Shown here piece by piece: positions 1 through 11,968 of a stretch of DNA of 64,000 nt (its first letter is position 1; each line of letters begins with the position of its first letter). The stretch is from Actinomycetota bacterium (lineage in GTDB: Bacteria; Actinomycetota; Thermoleophilia; Gaiellales; Gaiellaceae): positions 103,009 to 167,008 of the forward strand of contig PMNA01000021.1 in NCBI GenBank assembly GCA_003162055.1, read 5' to 3'. A program made the translations under genes and the position numbers. The notes below the pieces were generated by a model that saw nothing but the letters and a program-made list of their open reading frames with translations, was not told the DNA's origin and made no database searches.

Positions 1-2062
1 TGATCTCGGCCTCCGGCCGCTTACCGGTGCGCTTCTCTACGGCCTTGGAGGCCCGCACGATCGCCCGCACCTGCATCTCGTATATCTCTGGATAGAGGAT
101 GCCAAGGCGCGAGCCGCGGGTGCCGAGCATCGGGTTGAACTCGTGCAGCGCGATGATCCGCTCGCGGATGACCGGGTCGTCCGTCTCCTCCAGCTTGGGC
201 AGGAACTCGTGCAGCGGCGGGTCGAGCAGACGGACCACGATCGGCAGGCCCTCCATCGCCTCGAAGATGCCCTCGAAGTCGGACTGCTGCATCGGCAGCA
301 GCTTGTCGAGCTCCTTCTGACGATCCACGGTTGTCGTCGCCAGGATCATCTTCTGTACGACCGGGAGCCGCTCGACGGCCATGAACATGTGCTCGGTACG
401 GCACAGTCCGATGCCCTCGGCGCCGAACTCGCGTGCCTTGGCCGCATCGTCGGGAGTGTCGCCGTTGGCCCGCACGCCCAGGCGGCGGAAGCTATCGGCC
501 CACTCCAGGATGACGCGGAAGTCGTCGTTGATCGAGGGCGGGACCAGCGGCACCGCGCCGATGATGACGCTGCCGTTACCGCCGTCGATGGTGATGATCT
601 CGCCCTCGCTGATGGTCTTGCCGTTCAGGCTCGCCTTCTTGGCGTCGAGGTCGAGCACCAGCGCCTCGCAGCCGGCGACGCAGGGAATGCCCAGGCCGCG
701 GGCGACGACCGAGGCGTGCGAGGTCATGCCGCCGCGGGTCGTGAGTACGCCCTTGGACTCGAGCATGCCGTGAATGTCGTCCGGCGTCGTCTCGGGACGA
801 ATCAGGATGATGTCTTCCGTCTTCCCGAGCTCGGCGGCTGTATCGGCGTCGAAGATGGCCTTACCGCTGGCGGCGCCGGGAGAGGCGTTCAGGCCCTTGG
901 CGGCAACTTCGATCTTGGCCTTGGGATCGATCATCGGGTGCAGCAGCTGATTGAGCTGATCGGGGTTGATCCGCTTGACGGCCTCTTCCTTGTCGATCAG
1001 GCCCTCTTCCACCATCGAGACTGCGGCTCTCAACGCGGCGCTGCCGGTGCGCTTGGCCGATCTGGTCTGGAGCAGGTAGAGCTTGCCCTCGTCGACCGTG
1101 AACTCCATGTCCTGCATGTCGTGGTAGTACTGCTCGAGCGTCTTCATCGACTCGACCAGCTCCTTGAAGGCCTGCGGGAAGGGCTTCTCCATCTGCTCGA
1201 GCGGCTGCGGCGTGCGGATGCCCGCCACGACGTCCTCGCCCTGAGCGTTGAGCAGGAATTCGCCGTACAGGCCCTGCTCGCCGGTGGACGGGTTACGCGT
1301 GAAGCAGACGCCGGTACCGCAGTTGTCGCCGCGGTTTCCGAACACCATCTGGCAGACGTTGACCGCCGTGCCGAGGTCGTGCGGAATGCCGGCGTGATCG
1401 CGGTAGACGCGGGCGCGCGGAGTCTCCCAGGAATCGAAGACGGCTTCGACCGAGTGCATCAGCTGCTCGCGCGGATCCTGCGGGAACTTGCGGCCCCTCT
1501 CCTTCTCGTAGATGGCGATGAAGGTGTCGGCCAGCTCCTTGAGATCGTTGGCATTGAGCTCGGCGTCGTTCTTGACCCCGCGCTTCTTCTTCATCCCGGT
1601 CAGTGCGTCCTCGAACAGGTTCGGCTCGATGCCGTCGACGACCTCGCCGTACATCTGGACCAGGCGGCGATAGCAGTCGTAGGCGAAGCGGGAGTTGCCC
1701 GTCGTCTCGGCCAGCCCGGCCGCCGCGGCGTCGTTGAGACCGAGGTTGAGGATGGTGTCCATCATCCCCGGCATCGAGACGGCGGCGCCGGAGCGCACCG
1801 ATACGAGCAGCGGATCCTTCAGATCGCCGAACTTCTTGCCCGACTTCTTCTCGAGGCGAACGATGGCCTCGTCCACTTCCTTGTCCAGCCCTGTCGGAAC
1901 CTTTCCCTCGCGCATGTACGCGCGGCAAGCATCAGTCGAGACGGTGAAACCGCCGCAAACCGGCATCCCGATCTGCGTCATTTCCGCAAGACCGGCTCCC
2001 TTGCCGCCGAGTAATGCCTTACCGCCCTCGGACGGTTGATCAAAATCCCAGACGTAGCGCAT
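1..2062 (-). CDS. ppdK: pyruvate, phosphate dikinase (3' end cut by window edge)
   Basis: Minus-strand reading from ATG at 2062: MRYVWDFDQPSEGGKALLGGKGAGLAEMTQIGMPVCGGFTVSTDACRAY...; contains GGMTSHASVVARGLGIPCVAG (phospho-His domain) and LHEFNPMLGTRGSRLGILYPEIYEMQ. Absent from the ORF track because it runs off the left edge. Confidence 0.96.
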   Translation of the reverse strand, partial: MRYVWDFDQPSEGGKALLGGKGAGLAEMTQIGMPVCGGFTVSTDACRAYMREGKVPTGLDKEVDEAIVRLEKKSGKKFGDLKDPLLVSVRSGAAVSMPGMMDTILNLGLNDAAAAGLAETTGNSRFAYDCYRRLVQMYGEVVDGIEPNLFEDALTGMKKKRGVKNDAELNANDLKELADTFIAIYEKERGRKFPQDPREQLMHSVEAVFDSWETPRARVYRDHAGIPHDLGTAVNVCQMVFGNRGDNCGTGVCFTRNPSTGEQGLYGEFLLNAQGEDVVAGIRTPQPLEQMEKPFPQAFKELVESMKTLEQYYHDMQDMEFTVDEGKLYLLQTRSAKRTGSAALRAAVSMVEEGLIDKEEAVKRINPDQLNQLLHPMIDPKAKIEVAAKGLNASPGAASGKAIFDADTAAELGKTEDIILIRPETTPDDIHGMLESKGVLTTRGGMTSHASVVARGLGIPCVAGCEALVLDLDAKKASLNGKTISEGEIITIDGGNGSVIIGAVPLVPPSINDDFRVILEWADSFRRLGVRANGDTPDDAAKAREFGAEGIGLCRTEHMFMAVERLPVVQKMILATTTVDRQKELDKLLPMQQSDFEGIFEAMEGLPIVVRLLDPPLHEFLPKLEETDDPVIRERIIALHEFNPMLGTRGSRLGILYPEIYEMQVRAIVRASKAVEKRTGKRPEAEI

Positions 2063-2469
2063 CTGTCTGTCCCTTTCTTCTCGTGTTTAAGCGTCTACGT
2101 CGAGTCTGTGGCTCTGTGGAAGAAGCCTGCCCACCCGATCGGTGGCATGGCAGCGCGGGCGCTCGGCCCGAAAGGCTCCCGATAAGAATGCGCACGCCAA
2201 CCGCACTTCGGTGGCGCGCGAGCGAAGCGCCTCTGCGCTCATTTCTCCTGCCATAGTCACTACTCGACGATTGTTCGAACAACGCCACCCACTCGGGGTA
2301 GGCGTCCTCATGGCAAAGAAGTATCAAAGACGGCCCTGCGGCGGGCGGGAGAACCGTGCGGCGAAACGATTCTGCGGCTTCTTTGCGCGTCGTTTGCGGG
2401 TTCCTTGCGCGAATGCTGTGACGCAATTTTCTTGCGTACGGGCGCCGCCGCAGATAACCTCCGAAGCGG

Positions 2470-2526
2470 ATGTTCATGCAAACGAAGAGCCAGACCCTCC
2501 TGCTTAGCTTGGCGACCGCCGGGTAA
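2470..2526 (+). CDS. leucine-rich leader peptide MFMQTKSQTLLLSLATAG (leuA attenuator)
   Basis: 18-codon ORF with CTC CTG CTT AGC TTG, stop codon inside the first arm region of a hairpin, followed by a terminator and then leuA. Confidence 0.75.
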   Translation: MFMQTKSQTLLLSLATAG

Positions 2527-4290
<1,764 letters not shown>

Positions 4291-4321
4291 AGCGGAATGA
4301 GCTCGAAGAAGGGGTCGCTGC

Positions 4322-4909
4322 TCAGCGCTTGACCGCGAAATCAGCGGTCACGAGCATCACTGTGCGGCCCCTGAAGATCCCGGCCCCGTGAGCCGAGCGG
4401 ACCACGCCGACACCGAAAACTCTCCAGCGCCGCGAGAGCAGAACGGCTCGGTGCTCCGGGCTGGCCAGCCAGCGCTCGACGATCTCGTGCGGCTTCACTC
4501 GGGGCTCCGTCCAGAAGAGGTTCTCGCCCGCCGCGACGGTGTCGCCATAAAAACTCTTCACTCGTGTGAGGAAGCTGGCGCCGTTGGCCGAGGAGTGCGC
4601 GAAGTAGCCCTTGACGGCCATCTGCAGCGAGTGCTTGCCGGCGGAGCGCATCAGCCCGGGCACGAGCCGTAGCGTGCACAGGCCGTGGCGCTTACGCGTC
4701 GCGTCGATCGTCGCGGCGAGGCGCTTCTCGTAGCGAGTCATGCTCGTGACCGAAGACTTCTTTGCGGCCCTCGTCTGCGAATTGGCAACGCCGCCCTGGG
4801 TCAGCGAAAGAACGGCGATGAACAGCGCCAGCGCGAGCATGATTACCAACCGGCGCCGGTCGCGCGCAGGTCCGCTGCTTGATTGCCTCAATGTTCCTGC
4901 CGTGTCCAC
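4322..4909 (-). CDS. secreted/membrane-anchored CAP (SCP/PR1) domain protein
   Basis: N-terminal hydrophobic segment; RKRHGLCTLRLVPGLMRSAGKHS...GYFAHSS...AAGENLFW...WLASPEHRAVLL typical CAP motifs. Confidence 0.85.
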   Translation of the reverse strand: MDTAGTLRQSSSGPARDRRRLVIMLALALFIAVLSLTQGGVANSQTRAAKKSSVTSMTRYEKRLAATIDATRKRHGLCTLRLVPGLMRSAGKHSLQMAVKGYFAHSSANGASFLTRVKSFYGDTVAAGENLFWTEPRVKPHEIVERWLASPEHRAVLLSRRWRVFGVGVVRSAHGAGIFRGRTVMLVTADFAVKR

Positions 4910-5143
4910 TTGGCTTCCCCCGCGGCCGCACTTCGAGTGGCTAACGTCCTCTGCAGCATCCTAGAGAATCCACGTACTCGCAGGGAGCAGAGCAGATGAC
5001 TCGGATAGCGGCGCGAGCGTTCGGCTCCATAAGCGGGCGCGGCGCCGATCCAAGCGGCATGTTTGTGCCGAAAGCAGAGCCGCGCAGGTGCTGATCGTGC
5101 TTTTCCTTGGAGTGAAGATGCAACAACCGGGTACGATCGCCGA

Positions 5144-5890
5144 ATGTCCGACGATTCGTCAGAGCGCGCTGGCGGCGAGAACGACGCGAGCGCCTTAGTG
5201 AGCCGTCCCGGCTCGCGAAAGCGGCGTTTCGCGAACCGCCTCGGGCTGGCGATCGCCGCCCTGGGGCTTGTCCTCATCGTCTGGGCGATCGTCATTCTCT
5301 TCTTCGGCGATCCCGTTACCGCCCTCTACCAGGACTGGCGCCAGCATCAGATGTCGGGCCAGCTGAACAAGGAGTTCAAGCAGTTCAGTCCGTCCGCTCC
5401 CTTCTCGAAGAAGAGCAAACAGCCGTCGCCCACCGCGATTCGCGGCGCTGCCTGGCGCTTCTCGCTCCAGGCCCACGCCGGACAGCCGATCGGTCGCATC
5501 GAGATTCCGCGCATCGGCCTGAACAAAGTGTTCGTCAACGGCACCGATTGGGCCACCGATCTGAGCCGTGGGCCGGGGCGCTATCCGCAGAGCTCCTGGC
5601 CGGGCATGGGGAAGGTCACGGCGATCGCCGGGCATCGCACTACCTTCGGGGCCCCCTTCCGTCACATCGACGAGATTGCACGCGGCGATCGTATTCGGCT
5701 TCTGATGCCGTACGGCACCTTCACCTATCGTGTGTTCAGGCACGAGGTCGTTCCCTCGAACGACTGGAGCATCCTGCACAGGCGGCGCTTCGACACGCTC
5801 GTTCTCTCGGCTTGCCACCCGCTCTTCAGCGCTTCTCATCGCTGGATCGTCTTCGCGCGGCTGGTCGCGGTAACGCCGCCGGCGAGCTGA
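5144..5890 (+). CDS. class E/D-like sortase
   Basis: TM segment then IEIPRIGLNKVFVNGT...VTAIAGHRTTFGAPFRHIDEI...LVLSACHP...WIVFARL: catalytic His, Cys and Arg context. Confidence 0.88.
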   Translation: MSDDSSERAGGENDASALVSRPGSRKRRFANRLGLAIAALGLVLIVWAIVILFFGDPVTALYQDWRQHQMSGQLNKEFKQFSPSAPFSKKSKQPSPTAIRGAAWRFSLQAHAGQPIGRIEIPRIGLNKVFVNGTDWATDLSRGPGRYPQSSWPGMGKVTAIAGHRTTFGAPFRHIDEIARGDRIRLLMPYGTFTYRVFRHEVVPSNDWSILHRRRFDTLVLSACHPLFSASHRWIVFARLVAVTPPAS

Positions 5891-6019
5891 GCGAACTGTC
5901 GGGCCGTCCCCGGGGCGGCTAGATCTCCCTGCGCTCGACGTCTTTATGCCGCCTCGCGCGACCCACGCGTGTATGTTCCCGTGACCTTATGCGGAGCCGA
6001 TTGAAGGGATAGATAAAGG

Positions 6020-8467
6020 ATGCGCTACGGACACTTTGACGATGAACGACGCGAGTATGTGATCACGCGCCCGGACACGCCACTTCCGTGGATCAACTAT
6101 CTGGGAAGCGAAGCCTATTTCGGGATCATCTCGAACACCGCCGGCGGCTACTCGTTCTACCGAGACGCCCGACTGCGCCGGCTCACGCGCTACCACTACA
6201 ACAGCGCTCCCTTCGATCTGGGCGGGCGCTACCTGTACCTGCGCGACTCCAGTTCGGGCGAGTTCTGGTCGCCGTCCTGGCAGCCGACGCAAACGGAGCT
6301 CGAGGACTACGAGTGCCGGCACGGCATGGGCTACTCGGCGATCGCCTCTCGCCACAACGGCATCGAGGCCGAGACGCTGTACTTCGTTCCGGTCGAGGAG
6401 AACCTCGAGATCTGGCGCGCGCGGGTCACGAACAAGCGCGACAGCGAAGCGAAGCTGTCGCTCTTCTCCGCGATCGAGTTCTGTCTCTGGGATGCCTGGG
6501 ACGACCAGACCAACTTCCAGCGCAATTTCTCCACCGGACAGGTCGAGGTCGAAGACGGCGTCATCTACCACAAGACCGAGTACCGAGAGCGCCGCGATCA
6601 CTTCGCCTACTTCGCCTGCTCCGAGCCGCTCGCGGGCTTCGACACGCAGCGCGATACCTTCCTCGGCGCCTACAGGGGCTGGGGTCGTCCGGCCGCCGTG
6701 GAGCGCGGCCAGTCGTTCAACTCGATTGCGCACGGATGGGCGCCTTGCGGCTCACACCACGTCGAGCTGGCGCTCGCCCCAGGCGAAACGAAGGAGATCA
6801 TCTTCGTGCTCGGCTACTGGGAGAACCCGGACGAGGCCAAGTTCGATCCGCCGGGCTCGCAGACCGTCAACAAGAAGACGGTCAAGCCGGTGATCGAGCG
6901 CTATCTGCGCTCCGACGAGGTCGAGAGTGCCTACCAACAGTTGCGCGACTACTGGTCGGAGCTGCTCGGAACCCTGCAGGTCTCGACCCCCGACGAGCAC
7001 ACCAACCGTATGGTCAACATCTGGAACGCCTACCAGTGCATGGTCACCTTCAACATGTCCCGCTCGGCCTCGTTCTACGAGTCGGGGATCGGGCGCGGGA
7101 TGGGTTTCCGCGACTCCAACCAGGATCTGCTCGGTTTCGTGCATATGGTTCCCGAGCGAGCGCGCGAGCGCATTCTCGACATCGCCGCGACCCAGCTTCC
7201 AACCGGCGGCGCTTACCATCAGTACCAGCCGCTGACCAAGCGCGGCAACGACGCCGTCGGCTCGGGCTTCAACGACGACCCAGCCTGGCTGATCCTCGGC
7301 GTCGCCGCTTACTTGAAGGAGACCGGCGACGTCGCGATTCTCGACGAGGAAGTGCCCTACGACAACGAGCCGGGCTCGGAGTCGTCGCTCTACGAGCACC
7401 TGCAGCGCTCGCTTCGGTACACGCTGCACCGGCTGGGACCGCACGAGTTGCCGTTGATCGGTCGCGCCGATTGGAACGACTGCCTCAACCTGAACTGCTT
7501 CTCGACCACCCCGGGCGAGTCGTTTCAGACGACCGAGAACAAGGAGGGCGGCGTCGCCGAGTCGATCTTCATCGGCGGGCTGTTCGTGCTCGCGGCCGAA
7601 GAGCTCGCGCAGATCGCCGAACGCCGCGCTCACACCGACGAAGCGGACAGCTACCGCGCCGACGGAGCCAAGATGGATGCGGTCGTGCGCAAGCACGGCT
7701 GGGACGGCGAGTGGTTCCGGCGCGCCTACGACTACTTCGGCGAGGTCGTCGGCTCGGCCAAGAACGAAGAAGGCCAGATCTTCATCGAGCCGCAGGGCAT
7801 CTGCGTCCTCGCCGGCATCGGCGTCGACGACGGCAAGGCGAAAAAGGCGCTCGACTCGGTCGCTGCGAGGTTGGCCACCGAGCACGGGATCGTTCTACAA
7901 CAGCCGCCCTTCACGCACTACTACGTCAATCTCGGCGAGATCAGCTCCTACCCGCCGGGCTACAAGGAGAACGCGGGCATCTTCTGCCACACGAACCCCT
8001 GGATCATGATCGGCGAGACGATCATCGGGCGCGGCGACCAGGCCTTCGACTACTACCGGCGTATCAACCCCTCCGCGCGTGAGGACATCTCCGAGCTGCA
8101 TCGCTGTGAGCCGTACGTCTACCCGCAGATGATCGCCGGCAAGGATGCGCCGACCTTCGGCGAGGCCAAGAACTCGTGGCTCTCGGGCACCGCGGCCTGG
8201 AACTTCGTCGCCATCAGCCAATGGCTTCTCGGCCTCCGCGCCGAGCACGACGGTTTGCTCATCGATCCCTGTCTGCCGAAGGAGTGGGAGGGCTTCGAGG
8301 CCACGCGCAAGTTCCGTGGGGCGACCTACCGGATCAGCGTGAGCAATCCGAAGGGCGTCTGCAAAGGGGTCGCGCAGGTCACCGTTGACGGCAAGAAGAT
8401 CGAGGGCAACCTGATCGAGCCGCAAGCGGCGGGCGCAGAGGTTGTAGTCGAAGTCACGATGGGATAA
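6020..8467 (+). CDS. GH94 glycoside phosphorylase, cellobiose phosphorylase-like
   Basis: 815 aa; ...[38 protein letters not shown]..., [24 protein letters not shown] (general-acid Asp region). Confidence 0.9.
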   Translation: MRYGHFDDERREYVITRPDTPLPWINYLGSEAYFGIISNTAGGYSFYRDARLRRLTRYHYNSAPFDLGGRYLYLRDSSSGEFWSPSWQPTQTELEDYECRHGMGYSAIASRHNGIEAETLYFVPVEENLEIWRARVTNKRDSEAKLSLFSAIEFCLWDAWDDQTNFQRNFSTGQVEVEDGVIYHKTEYRERRDHFAYFACSEPLAGFDTQRDTFLGAYRGWGRPAAVERGQSFNSIAHGWAPCGSHHVELALAPGETKEIIFVLGYWENPDEAKFDPPGSQTVNKKTVKPVIERYLRSDEVESAYQQLRDYWSELLGTLQVSTPDEHTNRMVNIWNAYQCMVTFNMSRSASFYESGIGRGMGFRDSNQDLLGFVHMVPERARERILDIAATQLPTGGAYHQYQPLTKRGNDAVGSGFNDDPAWLILGVAAYLKETGDVAILDEEVPYDNEPGSESSLYEHLQRSLRYTLHRLGPHELPLIGRADWNDCLNLNCFSTTPGESFQTTENKEGGVAESIFIGGLFVLAAEELAQIAERRAHTDEADSYRADGAKMDAVVRKHGWDGEWFRRAYDYFGEVVGSAKNEEGQIFIEPQGICVLAGIGVDDGKAKKALDSVAARLATEHGIVLQQPPFTHYYVNLGEISSYPPGYKENAGIFCHTNPWIMIGETIIGRGDQAFDYYRRINPSAREDISELHRCEPYVYPQMIAGKDAPTFGEAKNSWLSGTAAWNFVAISQWLLGLRAEHDGLLIDPCLPKEWEGFEATRKFRGATYRISVSNPKGVCKGVAQVTVDGKKIEGNLIEPQAAGAEVVVEVTMG

Positions 8468-8523
8468 CCGGCCGGCCGGATCATCTACGATCGAGCCCGG
8501 GGAAAGAAAGAGCCGGTCGCCGT

Positions 8524-8552
8524 TTGACCGCGCGACGCTTTTCCAATAAGGT
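8524..8552 (+). promoter_or_regulatory. sigma70-type promoter TTGACC-17-TAAGGT
   Basis: TTGACC 8524-8529, 17-bp spacer, TAAGGT 8547-8552, upstream of the second GH94 gene. Confidence 0.55.
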
Positions 8553-8554
8553 CT

Positions 8555-8568
8555 TGCAAACGTTTTCA
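8555..8568. promoter_or_regulatory. LacI-family-like operator TGCAAACGTTTTCA
   Basis: CG-centred near-palindrome (6 of 7 half-site positions symmetric) starting 3 nt after the -10. Confidence 0.5.
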
Positions 8569-8633
8569 GGCGGCATAGAGCGTTTTTTCTCGACTGGTGC
8601 TCAACTACTCGACCTAAGGCAGGGCGGCTTGCA

Positions 8634-11000
8634 GTGAATCCATACGGCTATTTCGACGAAGAGGCGCGCGAGTACGTCATCACCCGCCCCGACACACCCA
8701 CCCCCTGGATCAACTACCTGGGCGCCGGACGCTACGGCGGCATCATCTCGAACACCGCTGGCGGGTACTCCTTCGATCGCGATCCGCGCAACCGGCGCGT
8801 CAGTCGCTACCGCTACAACGCCGTTCCTTACGACCAGCCCGGGCGCTATCTCTATCTGCGTGATCAGGACAGCGGCGAGTTCTGGAGCCCGACCTGGCAG
8901 CCCGTTCGCCGCGACCTCGACGCCTACGAATGTCGCCACGGCACCGCCTACACGAAGATCTCCAGCGAGTACAAGGGAATCTCGAGCGAGATTCTGTACT
9001 TCGTTCCGCCGGTCCCAGACGAGGAGACCTGTCCCTGCGAGGTCTGGGCCCTCACGCTGCGCAACACGAGCGACCGGCCGCGCCACCTGCGCAGCTTCAG
9101 CTACGCGGAACTCAGCTTCCCCGACGCCTTCAACGACCTGAACAACCTCGACTGGTCGCAACACATCATGCACAGTAAATGTGAGGACGGGGTCATCCGC
9201 GCTGCGACTGTTTTCGCGCCGACGACGACGTTTTTCTCGTCCAGCGCCGAGCCCTACGGCTACGACTGCGACCGTGAGCTCTTCGTCGGTCGTTGCCGCG
9301 ACCTCGGCAGCCCGCTCGCGGTTGAGCGCGGCGAGCCTTCGAACCAAGACTCGCCGCGCGGGAACAGCATCGGCTCGCTCTGTCACGACCTGGTGCTGCA
9401 GCCGGGCGAGGAGCGTCGGATCATCTTCATGCTGGGGATCACCGATCAGCCCGAGGAGATCGAGCGAGTCGTTACCACCTACCGCGACTCGGCGCAGGTG
9501 GAGAGCGCCTTCGCCGCACTCAAGGCCGACTGGGACGAATACCTCGCTTTCTTCACGGTCGATACGCCTGATGCCGAGACGAACGCGATGCTCAACTTCT
9601 GGAACCAGGTGCAGTGCCGCACCACGCTCTACTGGTCGCGCTTCGTCTCGGCCTACGAGACGGGACTGGGGCGCGGGATGGGCACGCGCGACTCGGGCCA
9701 GGACACGCTCGGGACGATGCACAACGCCCCCGACCACGCGCGCCGCATGCTGACCAAGATCTGGGAGCTCCAGTTCGAGGACGGGCATACCTGGCACCAG
9801 TTCTATCCGCTCAGCGGCGAGGGCGGGCCCGGCCACTCGACCGAGCTACCGGACTGGCCGCAGTGGTACTCGGACGATCATCTCTGGCTCGTTCTCTCGG
9901 TTTGTGCCTACCTGCGCGAGACGGGCGACTTCGACTATCTCGATCAGGAGGTGCCCTACGTCGAGGGAGGCGCCGACACGATCTGGGGCCACATGATGCG
10001 GGCGCTTCAGTTCACGCTGGAAAACCGCGGCCCGCACGGTCTGCCGCGCATCGGCTTCTCCGACTGGGACGACACGCACAACATCGACCGTGGCTCGGGC
10101 AAGGCCGAGAGCGTCTTCGTGGCGATGCAGTTCTGCCGCGCGCTGCTCGATCTGGCCGAGTTGAGCGACCATCTGGGTCGCCCTGAGGCCGATCGCTTCC
10201 GCGCCCTGCACGGCGAGATGGCGAAGGCCGTCAACGACTGGGCCTGGGACGGCGACTGGTACGCACGCTCCTTCGACAACGAAGGCAAGCCGATCGGAGT
10301 CGCCGCTGAGGAGAACCAGAAGATCAGTCTCAATCCGCAGAGTTGGAGCGTGCTGGGCGGAGTCGCCCCGAGCGAGCGCGCCGAGAAGGCGATGACCTCG
10401 ATGCACGAGAGGCTGAACAGTGAATTCGGCATCGCCCTGCTCTGGCCGCCGTACGAGCACGGCACCGATCGGGTGCGCGGCACCAGCACCTTCCCGCCCG
10501 GCGCGAAGGAGAACGGCGGCATCTTCTGTCACGCCAACACCTGGGCGATCATCGCCGCCGCCATGCTCGGCTGGGGCGATCGCGCTTATCAGTACTACCG
10601 GCAGATCCTGCCCCTGGCGCGCGAGGACGCCGATCGTCTGATGGTCGAGCCCTATGTCTACTGCCAGAACATCTGCGGGCCGGCGCATCCGCAGTTCGGC
10701 ATGGGCCGAAACGCCTGGCTCACCGGCACGGCCTCCTGGACCTACGTCGCCGGCACGCAGTGGATCCTGGGCATCCGTCCGAGCTACGAGGGGCTACAAA
10801 TCGCCCCCGCGATCCCGCGCGAGTGGCCCGGTTTCCGCGCCAGGCGAGTCTTTCGTGGCGTTACCTTCAACATCACCGTCAAGCGCGCGGGCGGTGGGAA
10901 CAACGTCTCGCTTGTTGTGGACGGTAAACCGGTGGAAGGAGACGTCGCCCCGCTCCCGAGTGGAAAGAGCGAGGTCGAGGTCAAAGTAACGCTTTCCTAG
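8634..11000 (+). CDS. GH94-family glycoside phosphorylase, second paralogue (specificity unknown)
   Basis: 788 aa, GTG start; clear paralogue of 6020..8467 ([24 protein letters not shown]...[28 protein letters not shown]); active-site region reads GFSDWDDTHN. Confidence 0.88.
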   Translation: MNPYGYFDEEAREYVITRPDTPTPWINYLGAGRYGGIISNTAGGYSFDRDPRNRRVSRYRYNAVPYDQPGRYLYLRDQDSGEFWSPTWQPVRRDLDAYECRHGTAYTKISSEYKGISSEILYFVPPVPDEETCPCEVWALTLRNTSDRPRHLRSFSYAELSFPDAFNDLNNLDWSQHIMHSKCEDGVIRAATVFAPTTTFFSSSAEPYGYDCDRELFVGRCRDLGSPLAVERGEPSNQDSPRGNSIGSLCHDLVLQPGEERRIIFMLGITDQPEEIERVVTTYRDSAQVESAFAALKADWDEYLAFFTVDTPDAETNAMLNFWNQVQCRTTLYWSRFVSAYETGLGRGMGTRDSGQDTLGTMHNAPDHARRMLTKIWELQFEDGHTWHQFYPLSGEGGPGHSTELPDWPQWYSDDHLWLVLSVCAYLRETGDFDYLDQEVPYVEGGADTIWGHMMRALQFTLENRGPHGLPRIGFSDWDDTHNIDRGSGKAESVFVAMQFCRALLDLAELSDHLGRPEADRFRALHGEMAKAVNDWAWDGDWYARSFDNEGKPIGVAAEENQKISLNPQSWSVLGGVAPSERAEKAMTSMHERLNSEFGIALLWPPYEHGTDRVRGTSTFPPGAKENGGIFCHANTWAIIAAAMLGWGDRAYQYYRQILPLAREDADRLMVEPYVYCQNICGPAHPQFGMGRNAWLTGTASWTYVAGTQWILGIRPSYEGLQIAPAIPREWPGFRARRVFRGVTFNITVKRAGGGNNVSLVVDGKPVEGDVAPLPSGKSEVEVKVTLS

Positions 11001-11032
11001 GAGTCGCGTCACCCGACTCGAAAGAGCAACAG

Positions 11033-11926
11033 ATGACGCGAGCCGACTTCCACGGAGAAGAGACGCTCGTTCTGGAGAGCGAGCATCTGCGTCTGGAGGT
11101 CTTGACCGGCGCCGGGCCACGGATCGTACGGCTCGAGCTAGCCGGCTCGGGCGAGAACCTACTCGGCGATGTCGCCGACGTCGGCTGGGACACGCCGTGG
11201 GGCGAGTATCACCTGCGCGGCGGGCACAGGCTCTGGTACGCGCCCGAGAATCCCCCGCTCACCTTTCCGCCCGACGAGGGCGACCTGCTCGTAACCGAAA
11301 GCGCGCACGGGGTTTGCCTGGAAAGGCTCGAGCCGCAGTCGGGCTTGCGCAAGTCGATGGAGATCGAGCTCGCCTCGAGCGCCGCGGCGGTGACTGTCAT
11401 GCACCGCATCCGAAACGTTGGGAAAGAGGCGGTCGAGCTGGCGCCCTGGCCGATCACGATCCTGCCGCTGGGCGGCATCGCAATCTTGCCGCAACAGAAG
11501 GGGCCGCTCGGGGAGAACGAGTACCTACCGAACCGGACACTCGTGCTCTGGCCCTACAGCTCGATCGCGGACTCTCGCCTGGAGCTCGGTGACGAGCTCG
11601 TCCTCGTTCGCGCCGAGCTCGCGCCGACTCCGTTCAAGATCGGTTATCTCAACCGTACCGGCTGGGCCGCGTATCTCCGCGCCGGCGTGCTTTTCTGCAA
11701 ACGCATAGATCCGCTGGTCGAGAGCGCTCACGTCGACATGGGGTCGAACATCGAGGTCTACTGCGACGACCGCGTGCTCGAGCTCGAGACACAGGCTCCT
11801 CTATCTCGCCTCGAGCCCGGCGCCGAGTCCGAGCACGAAGAGCGCTGGCAGCTGCACCGAGTCGGTGACGTCGATACGAGCGCCGAGGGTTTAGCGGCTC
11901 TCGTGAACGAGCTCGGTCTCGTCTAG
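11033..11926 (+). CDS. galactose-mutarotase-like fold protein (aldose-1-epimerase/DUF4380-like)
   Basis: HLRLEVLTGAGPRIVRLELAGSGENLLGD...MHRIRNVGKEAVELAPWPITIL...; adjacent to GH94 genes. Confidence 0.65.
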   Translation: MTRADFHGEETLVLESEHLRLEVLTGAGPRIVRLELAGSGENLLGDVADVGWDTPWGEYHLRGGHRLWYAPENPPLTFPPDEGDLLVTESAHGVCLERLEPQSGLRKSMEIELASSAAAVTVMHRIRNVGKEAVELAPWPITILPLGGIAILPQQKGPLGENEYLPNRTLVLWPYSSIADSRLELGDELVLVRAELAPTPFKIGYLNRTGWAAYLRAGVLFCKRIDPLVESAHVDMGSNIEVYCDDRVLELETQAPLSRLEPGAESEHEERWQLHRVGDVDTSAEGLAALVNELGLV

Positions 11927-11968
11927 ACAACCGCCCCAGGCGCGCGGGCCCGTCCCCAGGGCGCCGGC

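Noticed and set aside
143-2014. Long + strand ORF (623 aa) and similar long opposite-strand or shifted ORFs (2308..4131, 6088..8082, 6752..7885, 8601..9836, 33470..34663, 44624..45742, 51538..52986, 53523..54611)
   Set aside because: They overlie clearly recognisable genes on the other strand or frame and have biased Arg/Ala/Gly/Asp/His composition typical of shadow ORFs in high-GC DNA.
2087-2311. 74-aa minus-strand ORF upstream of ppdK, with a possible internal ATG after GGAG
   Set aside because: A short coding peptide is possible, but composition is not convincing and no family is recognisable.
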